Assembly: GCF_900327775.1 (NCBI RefSeq) | Contig: NZ_OUMZ01000007.1 | Coordinates: 1,165,606 to 1,229,605, forward strand | Reading direction: 5' to 3' | Length of the DNA stretch: 64,000 bases | Origin: Roseovarius sp. EL26 | GTDB taxonomy: Bacteria > Pseudomonadota > Alphaproteobacteria > Rhodobacterales > Rhodobacteraceae | Part shown: positions 9,421-19,113 of the stretch, in pieces | Position numbering within the stretch: the stretch's first letter is position 1 | How the letters are laid out: each line of letters begins with the position of its first letter | The notes under the pieces: generated by a model | Databases searched by the model: none | The model's input: only the letters and a program-made list of their open reading frames with translations | Told to the model about the DNA's origin: nothing | Program-made: the position numbers and the translations under genes

Positions 9421-9981
9421 ATGAGCAATCTCACCAGACGCAGCTTTTCGCTGGGCGCCCTTGCGGGCCTTCCCGTGTTGGCCGCTTGCGGCAATGGCGT
9501 CGGCAGTTCCGGCGCGCAAAAAATTGACGCGCGTGTCAATGCCACACTGAACTATCTTTATGCCAACTACCCTAACGCCCGTGATTTGGGCGATAAGGCC
9601 AGCGGCATTCTCGTAATGCCCGTCGTAACCGAAGCCGGATTTGGCTTTGGCGGCGGATATGGCCGTGGGGCCTTGCGTATCAACAATGCCACGGTTGATT
9701 ACTATTCTGCAGCCAAAGGTAGCGTTGGCCTGCAAATCGGCGCGCAGCAATTCTCCCATGTGTTATTTTTCATGACCGAGGACGCATTAAGCAAATTCCG
9801 CCGCTCTCCCGGCTGGGCTGCAGGGGCAAATGTAGAATACGCCCTGCCCGATCAAGGTGGAAACCTACAAGCCGACACCACGACAGTTACTTCGCCGGTT
9901 GTTGCCGTGATATTTGGTCAAGCTGGCATCATGGCCGGCGCCACGGTCGAAGGCATCAAGTACACCCGCATCATTCCATGA
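9421..9981 (+). CDS. SYLF/YSC84-domain lipoprotein
   Basis: 186-residue exported lipoprotein. The N-terminus carries an RRSFSLGALAG signal with two arginines (Tat-like) and a lipobox LAAC, so it is probably lipid-anchored after transport. The mature part matches the Ysc84/SYLF lipid-binding domain (ASGILVMPVVTEAGFGFGGGYG, SVGLQIGAQ, GIMAGATVEG). In other organisms this domain binds phosphoinositides or other lipids; the bacterial role is unclear. The start at 9421 begins right at the signal sequence; a longer upstream reading would bury the signal. A terminator hairpin follows. Confidence 0.85.
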   Translation: MSNLTRRSFSLGALAGLPVLAACGNGVGSSGAQKIDARVNATLNYLYANYPNARDLGDKASGILVMPVVTEAGFGFGGGYGRGALRINNATVDYYSAAKGSVGLQIGAQQFSHVLFFMTEDALSKFRRSPGWAAGANVEYALPDQGGNLQADTTTVTSPVVAVIFGQAGIMAGATVEGIKYTRIIP

Positions 9982-10007
9982 TCCGGTGTGCAGACCAAAC
10001 AACATCT

Positions 10008-10046
10008 TGGTAAGCTGAGCATTAACCCAGCTTACCATTTTCATTT
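10008..10046 (+). terminator. terminator between SYLF gene and usg
   Basis: Perfect 10-bp stem TGGTAAGCTG / CAGCTTACCA with a 10-base loop, followed on the + strand by TTTTCATTT. It sits between two convergent genes. The tail suits termination of the SYLF lipoprotein transcript; the opposite strand has no T run. Confidence 0.8.
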
Positions 10047-10314
10047 AGTGCAGGTGAAATTCACCTTTCATATTGCGCCATTCACCCGCTGCGATCAGCT
10101 TGCGATGGGTGAAGCTGACTGAATGCAGCGGCCCATCAATTTCATTTTGCCAAAACTCCACAAACTCAAACAGTTTGGGATAATCCGGAGCCAGGTCGTA
10201 ATCCTGCCAGATAAATGTATTCAACACATGAATATGGTCCGGCATATGATAGAAGAGTTCTGCCGTCGTCAGTCCATAGCCCTTGAGCATCATTTCAGTT
10301 TCAGACATCTGCAT
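10045..10314 (-). CDS. usg: Usg family protein
   Basis: 89-residue protein with the family signature GYGLTTAEL, the block FIWQDYDLAPDYPKL, and EIDGPLHSV near the middle. Usg proteins are short, conserved in alphaproteobacteria, and of unknown function. AGGAG lies 7 bases upstream of the ATG at 10314, which favours this start over a second ATG six bases in. No transmembrane segment is seen. It is divergent from gyrA with about 190 bases between them. Confidence 0.82.
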   Translation of the reverse strand: MQMSETEMMLKGYGLTTAELFYHMPDHIHVLNTFIWQDYDLAPDYPKLFEFVEFWQNEIDGPLHSVSFTHRKLIAAGEWRNMKGEFHLH

Positions 10315-10506
10315 GTTTCTGCTCCTGTTATTGCCTGATATACTAATGATGCACTGAAAAAATTACTTTTCAATGAAAACAATGTGTTGTCACTTTGACA
10401 ACCCGGCTGCCAACCTGAGGTCAGGACAGGCATTGCACCCCATATCCTGCCTCTGATATATTAAAGACAACAAGATATAGCAGTCCCTGACAATACAGGT
10501 AACATA

Positions 10507-13251
10507 GTGAACGATACCCCCCAAGACCCTGAAAACATGGAAAATAATCAACCAGAACGTCCGGCACATGATGGCCCGACGATCTCAATCGCAGAGGAGA
10601 TGAAAACCTCCTACCTCGATTATGCCATGTCCGTGATCGTTTCACGTGCCATTCCAGATCTGCGTGACGGATTAAAACCAGTGCACCGCCGCATTCTATA
10701 TGCGATGCATGAAACCGGTAACAGCCACGATAAATCTTATCGCAAATCCGCCCGCCCTGTCGGCGATGTCATGGGTAAGTACCACCCCCACGGCGATGGC
10801 GCGATTTATGATGCGCTTGTACGTATGGCACAGGATTTCTCGATGTCGCTGCCGTTGTTGGATGGTCAGGGTAACTTTGGCTCAATGGATGGCGATAACC
10901 CGGCTGCCATGCGTTATACCGAGGTGCGGATGGATAAGCCTGCCGCCTCCTTGCTGGCGGACATCGAAAAAGACACTGTCGATTTTCAGGATAACTATGA
11001 CGGCAAAGACCGCGAACCAACGGTTCTGCCCGCGCGTTACCCAAACATGCTGGTCAACGGTGCTGGCGGTATCGCGGTTGGCATGGCCACGAACATTCCA
11101 CCACACAACCTTGGCGAAGTGATCAATGCCACTCTGGCGCTGATTGACGATCCGGATCTCGATTCTGAGCAGTTGATCGAATACATCCCTGCCCCAGATT
11201 TCCCCACCGGCGGGATGATCTTGGGCCGCTCCGGCGCCCGCAAAGCCTATCTCGAAGGGCGCGGTAGCGTCGTAGTTCGTGCTAAAACCCGGATTGAGGA
11301 GATTCGTAAAGACCGCTATGCCATCGTGGTTGATGAGATCCCGTATCAGGTGAACAAAGCCTCGATGATCGAAAAGATCGCCGAAGCAGCGCGTGAAAAG
11401 CGGATCGAAGGCATCGCCCACGTTCAGGACGAATCCGATCGTAACGGTGTCCGTGTTGTGGTCGAACTCAAACGGGATGCCACGCCCGAAGTGGTCCTGA
11501 ACCAATTGTTCCGCTTTACGCCAATGCAAACCTACTTCGGCTGTAACATGTTGGCCCTAAATGGTGGTCGTCCAGAGCAGCTTAACCTGCGTGGTTTCCT
11601 GACTGCCTTTGTAATCTTTCGCGAAGAGGTTGTTGCACGCCGCACCGCGTTTGAACTGCGCAAAGCTCGCGAACGCAGCCATATCCTCTGTGGTCTAGCG
11701 GTGGCTGTATCCAACGTCGATGAAGTCGTAGCCACCATTCGCGCCTCTGCCGATGCGGCCGAAGCACGTGAAAAGCTGATGACTCGTCGCTGGCCAGCGC
11801 ATTCAATCCTTGAATACATTGCGTTGATCGATGATCCCACCCATACGGCCAATGACGACGGCACTTATAATCTGTCAGAAATTCAAGCCCGTGCCATTCT
11901 GGAGCTGCGCCTGCAACGTCTGACCCAGATTGGAGTACGAGAAGTCACCGACGAGCTGCAAGAACTGGCCGGCAAAATCAAAGAATACCTTGCCATCCTC
12001 GCCTCACGTGAGCGGATCATGCAGATCATCTCGGACGAGCTCCGCGAGGTCAGAGACCAGTTTGCAGTGCCGCGTCGCACCGAGATCGTCAACTGGTCAG
12101 GTGATATGGACGACGAAGACCTGATTGAGCGCGAAGACATGGTCGTCACCATTACCGCCGGTGGCTATATCAAACGCACCGCATTGGCCGATTTCCGGGC
12201 ACAAAAACGCGGAGGCAAGGGCATATCCGGTATGCAGACCAAAGAAGAGGATGCTGTGACCACCCTCTTTGTGGCGAATACGCATACACAGCTGTTGTTC
12301 TTCACCACAGACGGCATGGTCTACAAGTTGAAAACCTGGCGTTTGCCACTGGGTGGACGGACTGCCAAAGGTAAGGCCATCGTCAACATCCTACCAATGT
12401 CACCGGGTGTTTCCATTGCTGCCATCATGCCGGTCGATGTGCCAGATGAAGAATGGGAAAACTTGCAGATCGTCTTTGCAACAACGGCGGGGGATGTGCG
12501 CCGCAATGCACTTTCAGATTTCACCAACGTCATGCGCAACGGTAAAATCGCGATGGACCTGCCCGAAGGGGTCGAAATGGTCAACGCGCGAATTTGCTCG
12601 GAAAGTGATGACGTGATGCTGGTGACAAACTCAGGTCGCGCGATCCGCTTCCCATCCACCGATGTACGGGTCTTTAAGGGCCGCAAATCCACCGGTGTCC
12701 GTGGTGTCCGCCTGCAAGGTGATGACAAGGTTGTGTCGATGTCAGTCATTCGCCATTTCGATGCCACTGCGGATGAGCGCTCTGCCTATCTAAAAATGCG
12801 CCGGGCGGTTGCCGGTATGGTTGATGACGAGACCGCCAGCGATGAAGACGTCGATGAAAACGCAACCATCAGCCCCGATCGCTATGCGGAAATGTCGGCG
12901 GCGGAAAACTTGCTGTTGACCATCACCGCACAGGGTGCTGGCAAGCTCAGCTCCAGCCACGATTATCCTGTGCGCGGGCGTGGTGGCATGGGGGTTCAGG
13001 CCATCGATAAAGGCCTGCGCGCTGGTGCAGTCGTGGCCTCGTTCCCGGTGGAACTGGAAGATCAGATCATGTTGGCCACCTCTAAGGGTCAATCCATCAG
13101 GGTCCCAATCAAAGGTATTTCCTTCCGATCTCGCAGCGCTGGTGGCGTCAAGGTGTTCAACACTGGCAAAGGCGAAGAGGTTGTCAGCGTTGCCTGGATT
13201 GCAGAACAATCCGACGACGAAGACGAAAACGCAGAGACCAGCGAAAGCTAA
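10507..13251 (+). CDS. gyrA: DNA gyrase subunit A
   Basis: 914-residue GyrA. The winged-helix region with the catalytic tyrosine is [10 protein letters not shown] (Tyr137), and the GyrA-box QKRGGKG is at about residues 566-572, which separates it from ParC. The C-terminal beta-pinwheel follows, with an acidic insert near residue 780 ([14 protein letters not shown]) and an acidic tail. The start used is GTG at 10507; an ATG ten codons later is possible. In the quinolone-resistance region [12 protein letters not shown], the position of E. coli Ser83 is Gly98 while the Asp87 equivalent is kept (Asp102). A strong terminator follows. Confidence 0.97.
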   Translation: MNDTPQDPENMENNQPERPAHDGPTISIAEEMKTSYLDYAMSVIVSRAIPDLRDGLKPVHRRILYAMHETGNSHDKSYRKSARPVGDVMGKYHPHGDGAIYDALVRMAQDFSMSLPLLDGQGNFGSMDGDNPAAMRYTEVRMDKPAASLLADIEKDTVDFQDNYDGKDREPTVLPARYPNMLVNGAGGIAVGMATNIPPHNLGEVINATLALIDDPDLDSEQLIEYIPAPDFPTGGMILGRSGARKAYLEGRGSVVVRAKTRIEEIRKDRYAIVVDEIPYQVNKASMIEKIAEAAREKRIEGIAHVQDESDRNGVRVVVELKRDATPEVVLNQLFRFTPMQTYFGCNMLALNGGRPEQLNLRGFLTAFVIFREEVVARRTAFELRKARERSHILCGLAVAVSNVDEVVATIRASADAAEAREKLMTRRWPAHSILEYIALIDDPTHTANDDGTYNLSEIQARAILELRLQRLTQIGVREVTDELQELAGKIKEYLAILASRERIMQIISDELREVRDQFAVPRRTEIVNWSGDMDDEDLIEREDMVVTITAGGYIKRTALADFRAQKRGGKGISGMQTKEEDAVTTLFVANTHTQLLFFTTDGMVYKLKTWRLPLGGRTAKGKAIVNILPMSPGVSIAAIMPVDVPDEEWENLQIVFATTAGDVRRNALSDFTNVMRNGKIAMDLPEGVEMVNARICSESDDVMLVTNSGRAIRFPSTDVRVFKGRKSTGVRGVRLQGDDKVVSMSVIRHFDATADERSAYLKMRRAVAGMVDDETASDEDVDENATISPDRYAEMSAAENLLLTITAQGAGKLSSSHDYPVRGRGGMGVQAIDKGLRAGAVVASFPVELEDQIMLATSKGQSIRVPIKGISFRSRSAGGVKVFNTGKGEEVVSVAWIAEQSDDEDENAETSES

Positions 13252-13283
13252 GATCTCATTCTGAGACCTTTAAACCTAAAGCA

Positions 13284-13315
13284 GAGGGTCGGATTTGCAT
13301 CCGGCCCTCGTTTTT
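13284..13315 (+). terminator. Rho-independent terminator of gyrA
   Basis: 11-bp stem GAGGGTCGGAT / ATCCGGCCCTC (one G-U pair) with a TTGC loop, then GTTTTT, starting 33 bases after the gyrA stop. Confidence 0.92.
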
Positions 13316-13414
13316 CATCCTTTGGCTAAAGTTTCGCCGCAATTTCTGGAGAGGTTACCTCAAGGGCCATACGTACAAAAACAGGCTCGTGACTGTCAGA
13401 CAGGAATTGCAATC

Positions 13415-13918
13415 GTGCCTTTGCCAAAACACCGCTTGATCATTCAATTCGCACTTAATCTGATCCGTATTGCACTTGGATCATATTTCATTGGGGTATC
13501 ACTTGATCTCTTTTCCGGTGTAGATCAACGTAGCCTTTTTCTGCCCTTCCTGAGTTTTGAATGGGCTGATCTTGTCGGCTCGACCCTATTGTTCGGTATC
13601 AGTGTGGCCTTCATGACGGGCATTCACACACGTACCTTTGCTCTGGTTTTGACGATGTTTGTAATGTGCTCCAGCGTTGCGCAACATATCTATCCTTTTG
13701 ATCTTGGGCAGATCGCGGCGATCTGGCGTGATCTTACACTCAGCGCGGCTGTATTGATGGCTTATACCAATGTTGTCCAAGCCGACATGCAACGACCATC
13801 GTTGCCAAAGCGTAGTGTCCGCACAACGTCTACTGAAAAGACAGCAAAGCTTGCAGCGCGAAGGATTGACGTGGCCCGGCCAAAACCGGCGCAAAAGGCT
13901 ACAAAGCAACGCGCCTGA
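13415..13918 (+). CDS. DoxX-like small membrane protein
   Basis: 167-residue protein with four hydrophobic segments (roughly residues 10-30, 50-70, 75-95 and 105-120) in a DoxX-like layout (LIRIALGSYFIGVSLDLF, FGISVAFMTGIHTRTFAL), and a basic Lys/Arg-rich cytoplasmic tail rich in AKL/ARR/KPAQK. I chose GTG at 13415, with AGGA 9 bases upstream; a start at 13295 would lie inside the gyrA terminator. The function is unknown: DoxX relatives act in thiosulfate oxidation or redox stress, but this match is only by topology. Confidence 0.6.
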   Translation: MPLPKHRLIIQFALNLIRIALGSYFIGVSLDLFSGVDQRSLFLPFLSFEWADLVGSTLLFGISVAFMTGIHTRTFALVLTMFVMCSSVAQHIYPFDLGQIAAIWRDLTLSAAVLMAYTNVVQADMQRPSLPKRSVRTTSTEKTAKLAARRIDVARPKPAQKATKQRA

Positions 13919-14025
13919 ATTGCTATAATATCTAACGGACTTTCTTACATTTGAGCTGAATATGATGCCGGTTCGTAACCAGCCGTGCTAAAGCTTTGCT
14001 TAGACACATATTCATGGACTCGCGC

Positions 14026-14880
14026 ATGACACAGATTTTCTCATCAGAACGTATCATAGTGACCGGTTCAAACGGTAAGTTAGGAAAACTCGTGCTAAAT
14101 GCTTGGCATGCCGCCGGCACGCCAGGTGTCGAGATTATCACGCAATCACGCCATTCGGATAGCGATGTTATCTGGGCCCCGGGTCAATCTCTGGAGGTTT
14201 TTCCAGCCTGTCAGAGCGTCATCGCGCTTTGGGGTTGCACCCATGGGAACGAGGCTGAGTTGCAGGATAATATTCAGTTGGCCCAGCATAGCCGTGCCAT
14301 TGCTAAGCACTGCGGTGCAAAGCGTGTCATTCATCTGTCTTCCGCAGCTGTATATGGCTCGGGTCGCGCGCTTGTGGAAAACGCGCCATTGCTCCCCGTG
14401 AATGCTTATGGACGCGCCAAATGTGATATGGAAGCGCTGGTTGAGACCTTTCGGCAGCACGACCCTTTTGCACATCTTTGCCTGCGTCTGGCCAATGTTG
14501 TGGGCGCTGACAGCTTAACTCCTGCATTGCAAGGCGACAGACCGCTCCATCTGGATCGCTTCCCAGATGGGGCTGGACCAAAGCGCAGCTACATCGCCCC
14601 GGGAGATTTGTCCAAAATCCTTCTGGCGCTCTGCGCCATTCCCGCGGCTAAACTGCCAAAGTCGTTGAACATCGCCGCGCCTCTACCCGTTGATATGGCT
14701 AATCTGGCAAAGGCAGCTGGAATTGCCATCAACTGGCGTGACGCTCCTTCAGAGGCCTTAGCGGAGGTCTCACTATCCACAACATGCTTGGCCACACTAC
14801 TACCAGATCAAATCTATCAGAAAACAGCACACGATATGATCCTCGACTGGCGCAGGCATAACACTAAACTGCAGGCCTAA
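14026..14880 (+). CDS. NAD-dependent epimerase/dehydratase family protein
   Basis: 284-residue extended-SDR protein. The nucleotide-binding motif GSNGKLGK follows the first strand, HLSSAAVYGSG is the serine-containing active-site strand, and NAYGRAKCDME supplies the YxxxK pair, so a working catalytic triad is likely. It resembles small sugar-nucleotide epimerases or reductases rather than a defined GalE/RmlD. I prefer the ATG at 14026 over one at 13996, but neither has a strong ribosome binding site. It lies upstream of a membrane-anchored nucleotide-sugar dehydratase, so a role in surface polysaccharide precursor synthesis is a reasonable inference. Confidence 0.75.
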   Translation: MTQIFSSERIIVTGSNGKLGKLVLNAWHAAGTPGVEIITQSRHSDSDVIWAPGQSLEVFPACQSVIALWGCTHGNEAELQDNIQLAQHSRAIAKHCGAKRVIHLSSAAVYGSGRALVENAPLLPVNAYGRAKCDMEALVETFRQHDPFAHLCLRLANVVGADSLTPALQGDRPLHLDRFPDGAGPKRSYIAPGDLSKILLALCAIPAAKLPKSLNIAAPLPVDMANLAKAAGIAINWRDAPSEALAEVSLSTTCLATLLPDQIYQKTAHDMILDWRRHNTKLQA

Positions 14881-15072
14881 ACGGTCACGATTAACCCCGT
14901 CACCCTGTTCACCCTCACACAACTTATTGCGACATCCCGTAACAGGCCTTGTATCGGGTAAAGGGCGCACCTTATCTTAGCTGGTAGAAAACGACCATCA
15001 TGTCTATAAGTCTTTCAAAGGCAGGAAAAATTTTGATGGCGCAAAAAATAGATCGTGTCGGGAATATACGTC

Positions 15073-16419
15073 ATGCTGAATGATTTTATGGCTTCGCTCA
15101 ATATCAGGCAAAAGCGTGCAATCTCGCTGTGCTTGATCATTCTAGTCGTTGCCACATCCAGCGTTGGTGTCCTGCTGTTGGCTCCTGGTGTGTCTATGTC
15201 TGCTGGTGCCTTTATCATTGCTGCTTTGATCGTAATTGCCGCGGCTAGTGTGTTGATGCATAATCTAGTTTCTCCCGATCATCACACCCAGCCCATCCAA
15301 TCAGAACCGCAGCCGAAATCATTTGATATCAACGTCCTGTTGGGTCGCGACCGTCTGGAAGAAGAACTGCCAGCCGTTAGCAGCACCTATGATGGCCGCA
15401 ATATCCTTGTCACCGGTGCTGGTGGGTCCATCGGATCAGAATTGTGCCGCCAAATCATCCGGTGCAATCCACGGCATTTGATCTTGCTCGATCATAGCGA
15501 GCTTTTACTATTCAAAATTCACAATGAACTGCGTGACAAAGCTCCGGATCTGCGCATTTCTGCCGTGCTTGGATCAGTCACCGACAAGCCGTTGATCACC
15601 GAGACCATCGGCGACAATGGTATTAACATAGTTCTGCATGCTGCAGCTTATAAACACGTGCCAATGGTCGAAGATAACGCCCTGCAAGGCATGCAAAACA
15701 ACGTCATCGGCACCAAGGTCGTCGCTGATGCAGCGCGTCAGTTTGAGGTCGATCGGTTCATTCTGGTATCCACCGACAAAGCTGTGCGTCCCTCTTCAGC
15801 GATGGGGGCCTCCAAACGCCTGGCGGAACTGGTGATCCAGGATCTTGCCACCCGGTCCAGCCATACCCGGTTTTCCATGGTGCGATTTGGCAACGTGCTG
15901 GGCTCATCCGGATCAGTTATCCCATTATTTCAAGATCAGATCGCTCATGGCGGCCCCGTTACTTTAACTCATTCTGATGTCACCCGTTACTTCATGACCA
16001 TCCCCGAGGCGGTACGCCTTGTCCTACTAGCCGGGTCATTTGCACGTGGTGGCGATGTGTTTGTACTGGATATGGGTAAGCCCGTTCCTATCCGTCACCT
16101 GGCACGCCAAATGATCGAGGCATCCGGCCTGAGCGTACGTGATACCGCACAACCTGATGGCGATATTTCCATTGAAATCACCGGCTTGCGTCCTGGGGAA
16201 AAGCTGCACGAGGAATTGCTCATCGGTTCCGACATGTTGACCACGCCGCATCCAAAAATCATGCGTGCACAGGAAAACCATCTGTCCGAGATAGAGATGG
16301 CCAATGTGTTGCAGTCCTTGCGTCAGGCAATTGAAACTCGCAATCGTACATTGCTTGGCACCATCGCCATACAATGGATCGAACGGGCTGAACTGGACGA
16401 TGAAATCATCAATCAGTAA
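15073..16419 (+). CDS. short FlaA1/PglF-type nucleotide-sugar 4,6-dehydratase
   Basis: 448-residue membrane-anchored SDR of the polysaccharide biosynthesis (CapD/PglF/WbpM) family, which makes UDP-4-keto-6-deoxy-HexNAc. Two transmembrane helices (about residues 15-35 and 43-63) are followed by a short linker and the NAD motif VTGAGGSIGSE (114-124). The catalytic segment STDKAVRPSSAMGASKR has the Thr-Asp-Lys plus Met..Lys arrangement of FlaA1/PglF instead of YxxxK. GLRPGEKLHEELL is the family C-terminal block. Usual full-length relatives have four helices and an extra Rossmann-like domain (about 600-650 residues); here that part is missing although the frame is intact. Start chosen at the ATG at 15073. 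No glycosyltransferase lies next to it. Confidence 0.85.
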   Translation: MLNDFMASLNIRQKRAISLCLIILVVATSSVGVLLLAPGVSMSAGAFIIAALIVIAAASVLMHNLVSPDHHTQPIQSEPQPKSFDINVLLGRDRLEEELPAVSSTYDGRNILVTGAGGSIGSELCRQIIRCNPRHLILLDHSELLLFKIHNELRDKAPDLRISAVLGSVTDKPLITETIGDNGINIVLHAAAYKHVPMVEDNALQGMQNNVIGTKVVADAARQFEVDRFILVSTDKAVRPSSAMGASKRLAELVIQDLATRSSHTRFSMVRFGNVLGSSGSVIPLFQDQIAHGGPVTLTHSDVTRYFMTIPEAVRLVLLAGSFARGGDVFVLDMGKPVPIRHLARQMIEASGLSVRDTAQPDGDISIEITGLRPGEKLHEELLIGSDMLTTPHPKIMRAQENHLSEIEMANVLQSLRQAIETRNRTLLGTIAIQWIERAELDDEIINQ

Positions 16420-16432
16420 GGCCGCTCATCCT

Positions 16433-17911
16433 CTACTTAACTGGATATAAATCACCGAATTTACGTTGAAGATAAACCATCAACGCATTGGAATCTGGCA
16501 CCTTTCCATAAGCATTTGCGATCACTTCCTGCGGTTTGTATCGTCCGCCATGGCATTGCAGATTGTCCTGCAACCACGCCGTAGCAACCGACAAATCGCC
16601 CCTACCCAGCTGTGCATCTAGATCCGGCACTGCCTCTCGCAGGGCTTCGTGTAGGCAGCCAGCATAGACATTGCCCAACGCATAGGTCGGGAAATAACCA
16701 AACAGTCCCACGGACCAATGTACATCCTGCAGACAGCCGTCAGAGGCCTTTGTGACCTCATAGCCAAAATCAGCCTTGAACCGATCGTTCCACGCGCCTT
16801 CCAGATCCTGTGGCAGAAGATCCCCCGACACCAGCGCACGCTCAAGATCGAACCGCAGCATGATATGTAGGTTGTACTGCACTTCGTCAGATTCCGTGCG
16901 GATGTAACCACGATGCACCCGGTTTACACAGGCATAAAATGTTTCGGCATCCGCAATGCCAAAATCACCGAAGAGGTCCACCATTCGACCATAGAGCCAA
17001 TGACAAAACGGGCGCGAACGTCCCAGCTGATTTTCAAAGATCCGGCTTTGGCTTTCGTGCACGCCCATCGATACGCCTTTACCCGCTGGCGTCAGGTGAT
17101 AGGCACGATCAATGTTTTGTTCGTAACAAGCGTGGCCAACCTCGTGAATGGTCGAATAGAGGCAGTTGAACGGATCCGTTGCACTGACTCGCGTTGTAAT
17201 GCGTACATCATCACCCGAGCCGCTGGAAAATGGATGCACCGCCAGATCCAACCGACCGCGGTTCAAATCATACCCAAAAACACGGGCCAATTCGTTCGAA
17301 AGCGCAAGTTGCTGAGCGTGATCAAACGTGCCCTGCACGCTTGGGGCCTCTGTTCCATTCAATGCCGCCTGGCGTAGCGCCACCAATCCGGGTCGCATGG
17401 CATCAAACATCGCTTGCAGATCAGCGGCAGAGGTTTCCGGTTCATAATCTTCGATCAAAGCATCATAGATATCGCCGCCATTTGCCAATGCGGCCCCTTC
17501 TTCACGTTTCAGAGCCAGAACTTCTGTCAAAACCGGAGCAAAGGTGGAAAAATCATCGTTTGCACGTGCATCAGCCCATTTACCCTGTGCAGTGCTGGTT
17601 GCCCGTGCCACTGCTACTGCCAGATCTGCAGGCACTTTTGTAACGCGATCATAGCTGTGCCGGATCAACCGCAGTTGAGCAGCTTCAACTTCGCCCTGTG
17701 TATCCGTCTCCGCCTTGGCAAGCCAGTTGCCCACGCGCGGGTCTGTCCGGCGGGCATGTAAAACTGCCTCCAGCGCGCCCATTTCTTCAGCCCGCTGCGC
17801 GCCTGCGCCTGCTGGCATCATGGTTTCTTGATCCCAGGACAACCGTCCTGCGACCTGTCCCAAGGCTTCGCTATCGCGTTGGAAACGCATCAACTCGTCA
17901 TAAGCACGCAT
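16433..17911 (-). CDS. M32 family metallocarboxypeptidase
   Basis: 492-residue peptidase family M32 (thermostable carboxypeptidase 1 type). The zinc motif HEVGH is at residues 256-260, and the third ligand is probably Glu286 in GVHESQSR. The length is typical. It removes C-terminal residues from peptides in the cytoplasm. It begins 3 bases after the ctaA stop on the same strand and is therefore the second gene of a ctaA operon. No signal peptide. Confidence 0.93.
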   Translation of the reverse strand: MRAYDELMRFQRDSEALGQVAGRLSWDQETMMPAGAGAQRAEEMGALEAVLHARRTDPRVGNWLAKAETDTQGEVEAAQLRLIRHSYDRVTKVPADLAVAVARATSTAQGKWADARANDDFSTFAPVLTEVLALKREEGAALANGGDIYDALIEDYEPETSAADLQAMFDAMRPGLVALRQAALNGTEAPSVQGTFDHAQQLALSNELARVFGYDLNRGRLDLAVHPFSSGSGDDVRITTRVSATDPFNCLYSTIHEVGHACYEQNIDRAYHLTPAGKGVSMGVHESQSRIFENQLGRSRPFCHWLYGRMVDLFGDFGIADAETFYACVNRVHRGYIRTESDEVQYNLHIMLRFDLERALVSGDLLPQDLEGAWNDRFKADFGYEVTKASDGCLQDVHWSVGLFGYFPTYALGNVYAGCLHEALREAVPDLDAQLGRGDLSVATAWLQDNLQCHGGRYKPQEVIANAYGKVPDSNALMVYLQRKFGDLYPVK

Positions 17912-17914
17912 ATT

Positions 17915-19051
17915 TTACCCTCTGATCGATTGTGCAACGGGATATAGGCTCAGAAACCGCGCCCGCAGGATCAACACCCATAGGGCCACCGCCACAATTT
18001 GGTGCGTGATCGCGACATGCCACTGCGCTGCATAGAGCACGGTCATAATGCCCAACATCACCTGCACACAAAGCGCAAGAAAGGCCGCGTTAAACGCCCC
18101 ACGTGTCACCGCATTGGCACTGCGACGGCCTTTCACCCAGACCATGACAGCAAAGCCTAGCAAGATGTAACCAACAACCCGATGCACAAACTGCACCAAC
18201 CCCGGGTTTTCAAACAGATTGCGCCACCCCAGTTCCGTCATCCACATCTCAGGCGGCAAAACACCTCCGGCCATCAAAGGCCAGTCTGTATATGTCCGCC
18301 CTGCATCGATGCCAGCAACCAGTGCGCCGATCAGTATCTGTAGCCCGGCAAAATGCAGCCAGCCGGTCGACAACTTATAAAGCTTTTCCTCTTTGCCACG
18401 CCGGGCCTGCATCAGCTCTCGTTCTTCACGACCCAATTTGAAGATAAACCATGTCAGAACGGCCAGGATCACAAAAGCGAGCCCCAAATGAAGCGCCAAC
18501 CGGTAGCTGGCTACATCCAGCATGCCATGGCCAAGTCCAGAGGACACCATCCACCAGCCGACAGCACCCTGAACACCTCCCAAAGCGCCCGGAATGATCA
18601 ACTTACCCGTCCAGCCCGTGGGAATTTTTCGTAATGCTAAGAGTCCCAGAAATCCAATGGCCCAAACTAGGCCAACAACACGGCCCAATTGACGATGCCC
18701 CCATTCCCACCAATAGATGGATTTGAAATCCTCCAATGTCATCCAGCTGTTTTGCTGCTGAAACTCTGGAATTTCTTGATATTTATCGAATTCAGCTTGC
18801 CAATCCGCCATACTCATCGGAGGCACAGCCCCGGTGATGGGTTTCCATTCAGTGATGCTTAACCCGCTGTCAGTCAACCGGGTCAATCCGCCAACAATGA
18901 TCATTGCAACCACCAGCGCAAACAAGGCCATCAACCAGATTCGGACCGCCCGACGGGCACCGCCACGGCCACGGTCAATCATACCCCCTCGCGGAGTATT
19001 CACCGGCTGCTCTGCTCCGACCTCTTCAAAGATACTGCGCTTGTTGCTCAC
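17915..19051 (-). CDS. ctaA: heme A synthase
   Basis: 378-residue COX15/CtaA membrane enzyme that oxidises the C8 methyl of heme O to give heme A for cytochrome aa3 oxidases. About eight transmembrane helices are visible. The motif GGLTRLTDSGLSITEWKP follows helix 1, and heme-ligand histidines occur in WGHRQLGR, the helix with LALHLGLAF, FVHRVVGY and VAITHQIVA, matching the type found in alphaproteobacteria. It heads a two-gene operon with the M32 peptidase. The other cta genes are not in the window. Confidence 0.95.
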   Translation of the reverse strand: MSNKRSIFEEVGAEQPVNTPRGGMIDRGRGGARRAVRIWLMALFALVVAMIIVGGLTRLTDSGLSITEWKPITGAVPPMSMADWQAEFDKYQEIPEFQQQNSWMTLEDFKSIYWWEWGHRQLGRVVGLVWAIGFLGLLALRKIPTGWTGKLIIPGALGGVQGAVGWWMVSSGLGHGMLDVASYRLALHLGLAFVILAVLTWFIFKLGREERELMQARRGKEEKLYKLSTGWLHFAGLQILIGALVAGIDAGRTYTDWPLMAGGVLPPEMWMTELGWRNLFENPGLVQFVHRVVGYILLGFAVMVWVKGRRSANAVTRGAFNAAFLALCVQVMLGIMTVLYAAQWHVAITHQIVAVALWVLILRARFLSLYPVAQSIRG

Positions 19052-19113
19052 ACTTAAATCTCCTGGCTAGCTGTCCGCAGCCTAATATGCACCACATCGG
19101 CCTACAAGCGGTC

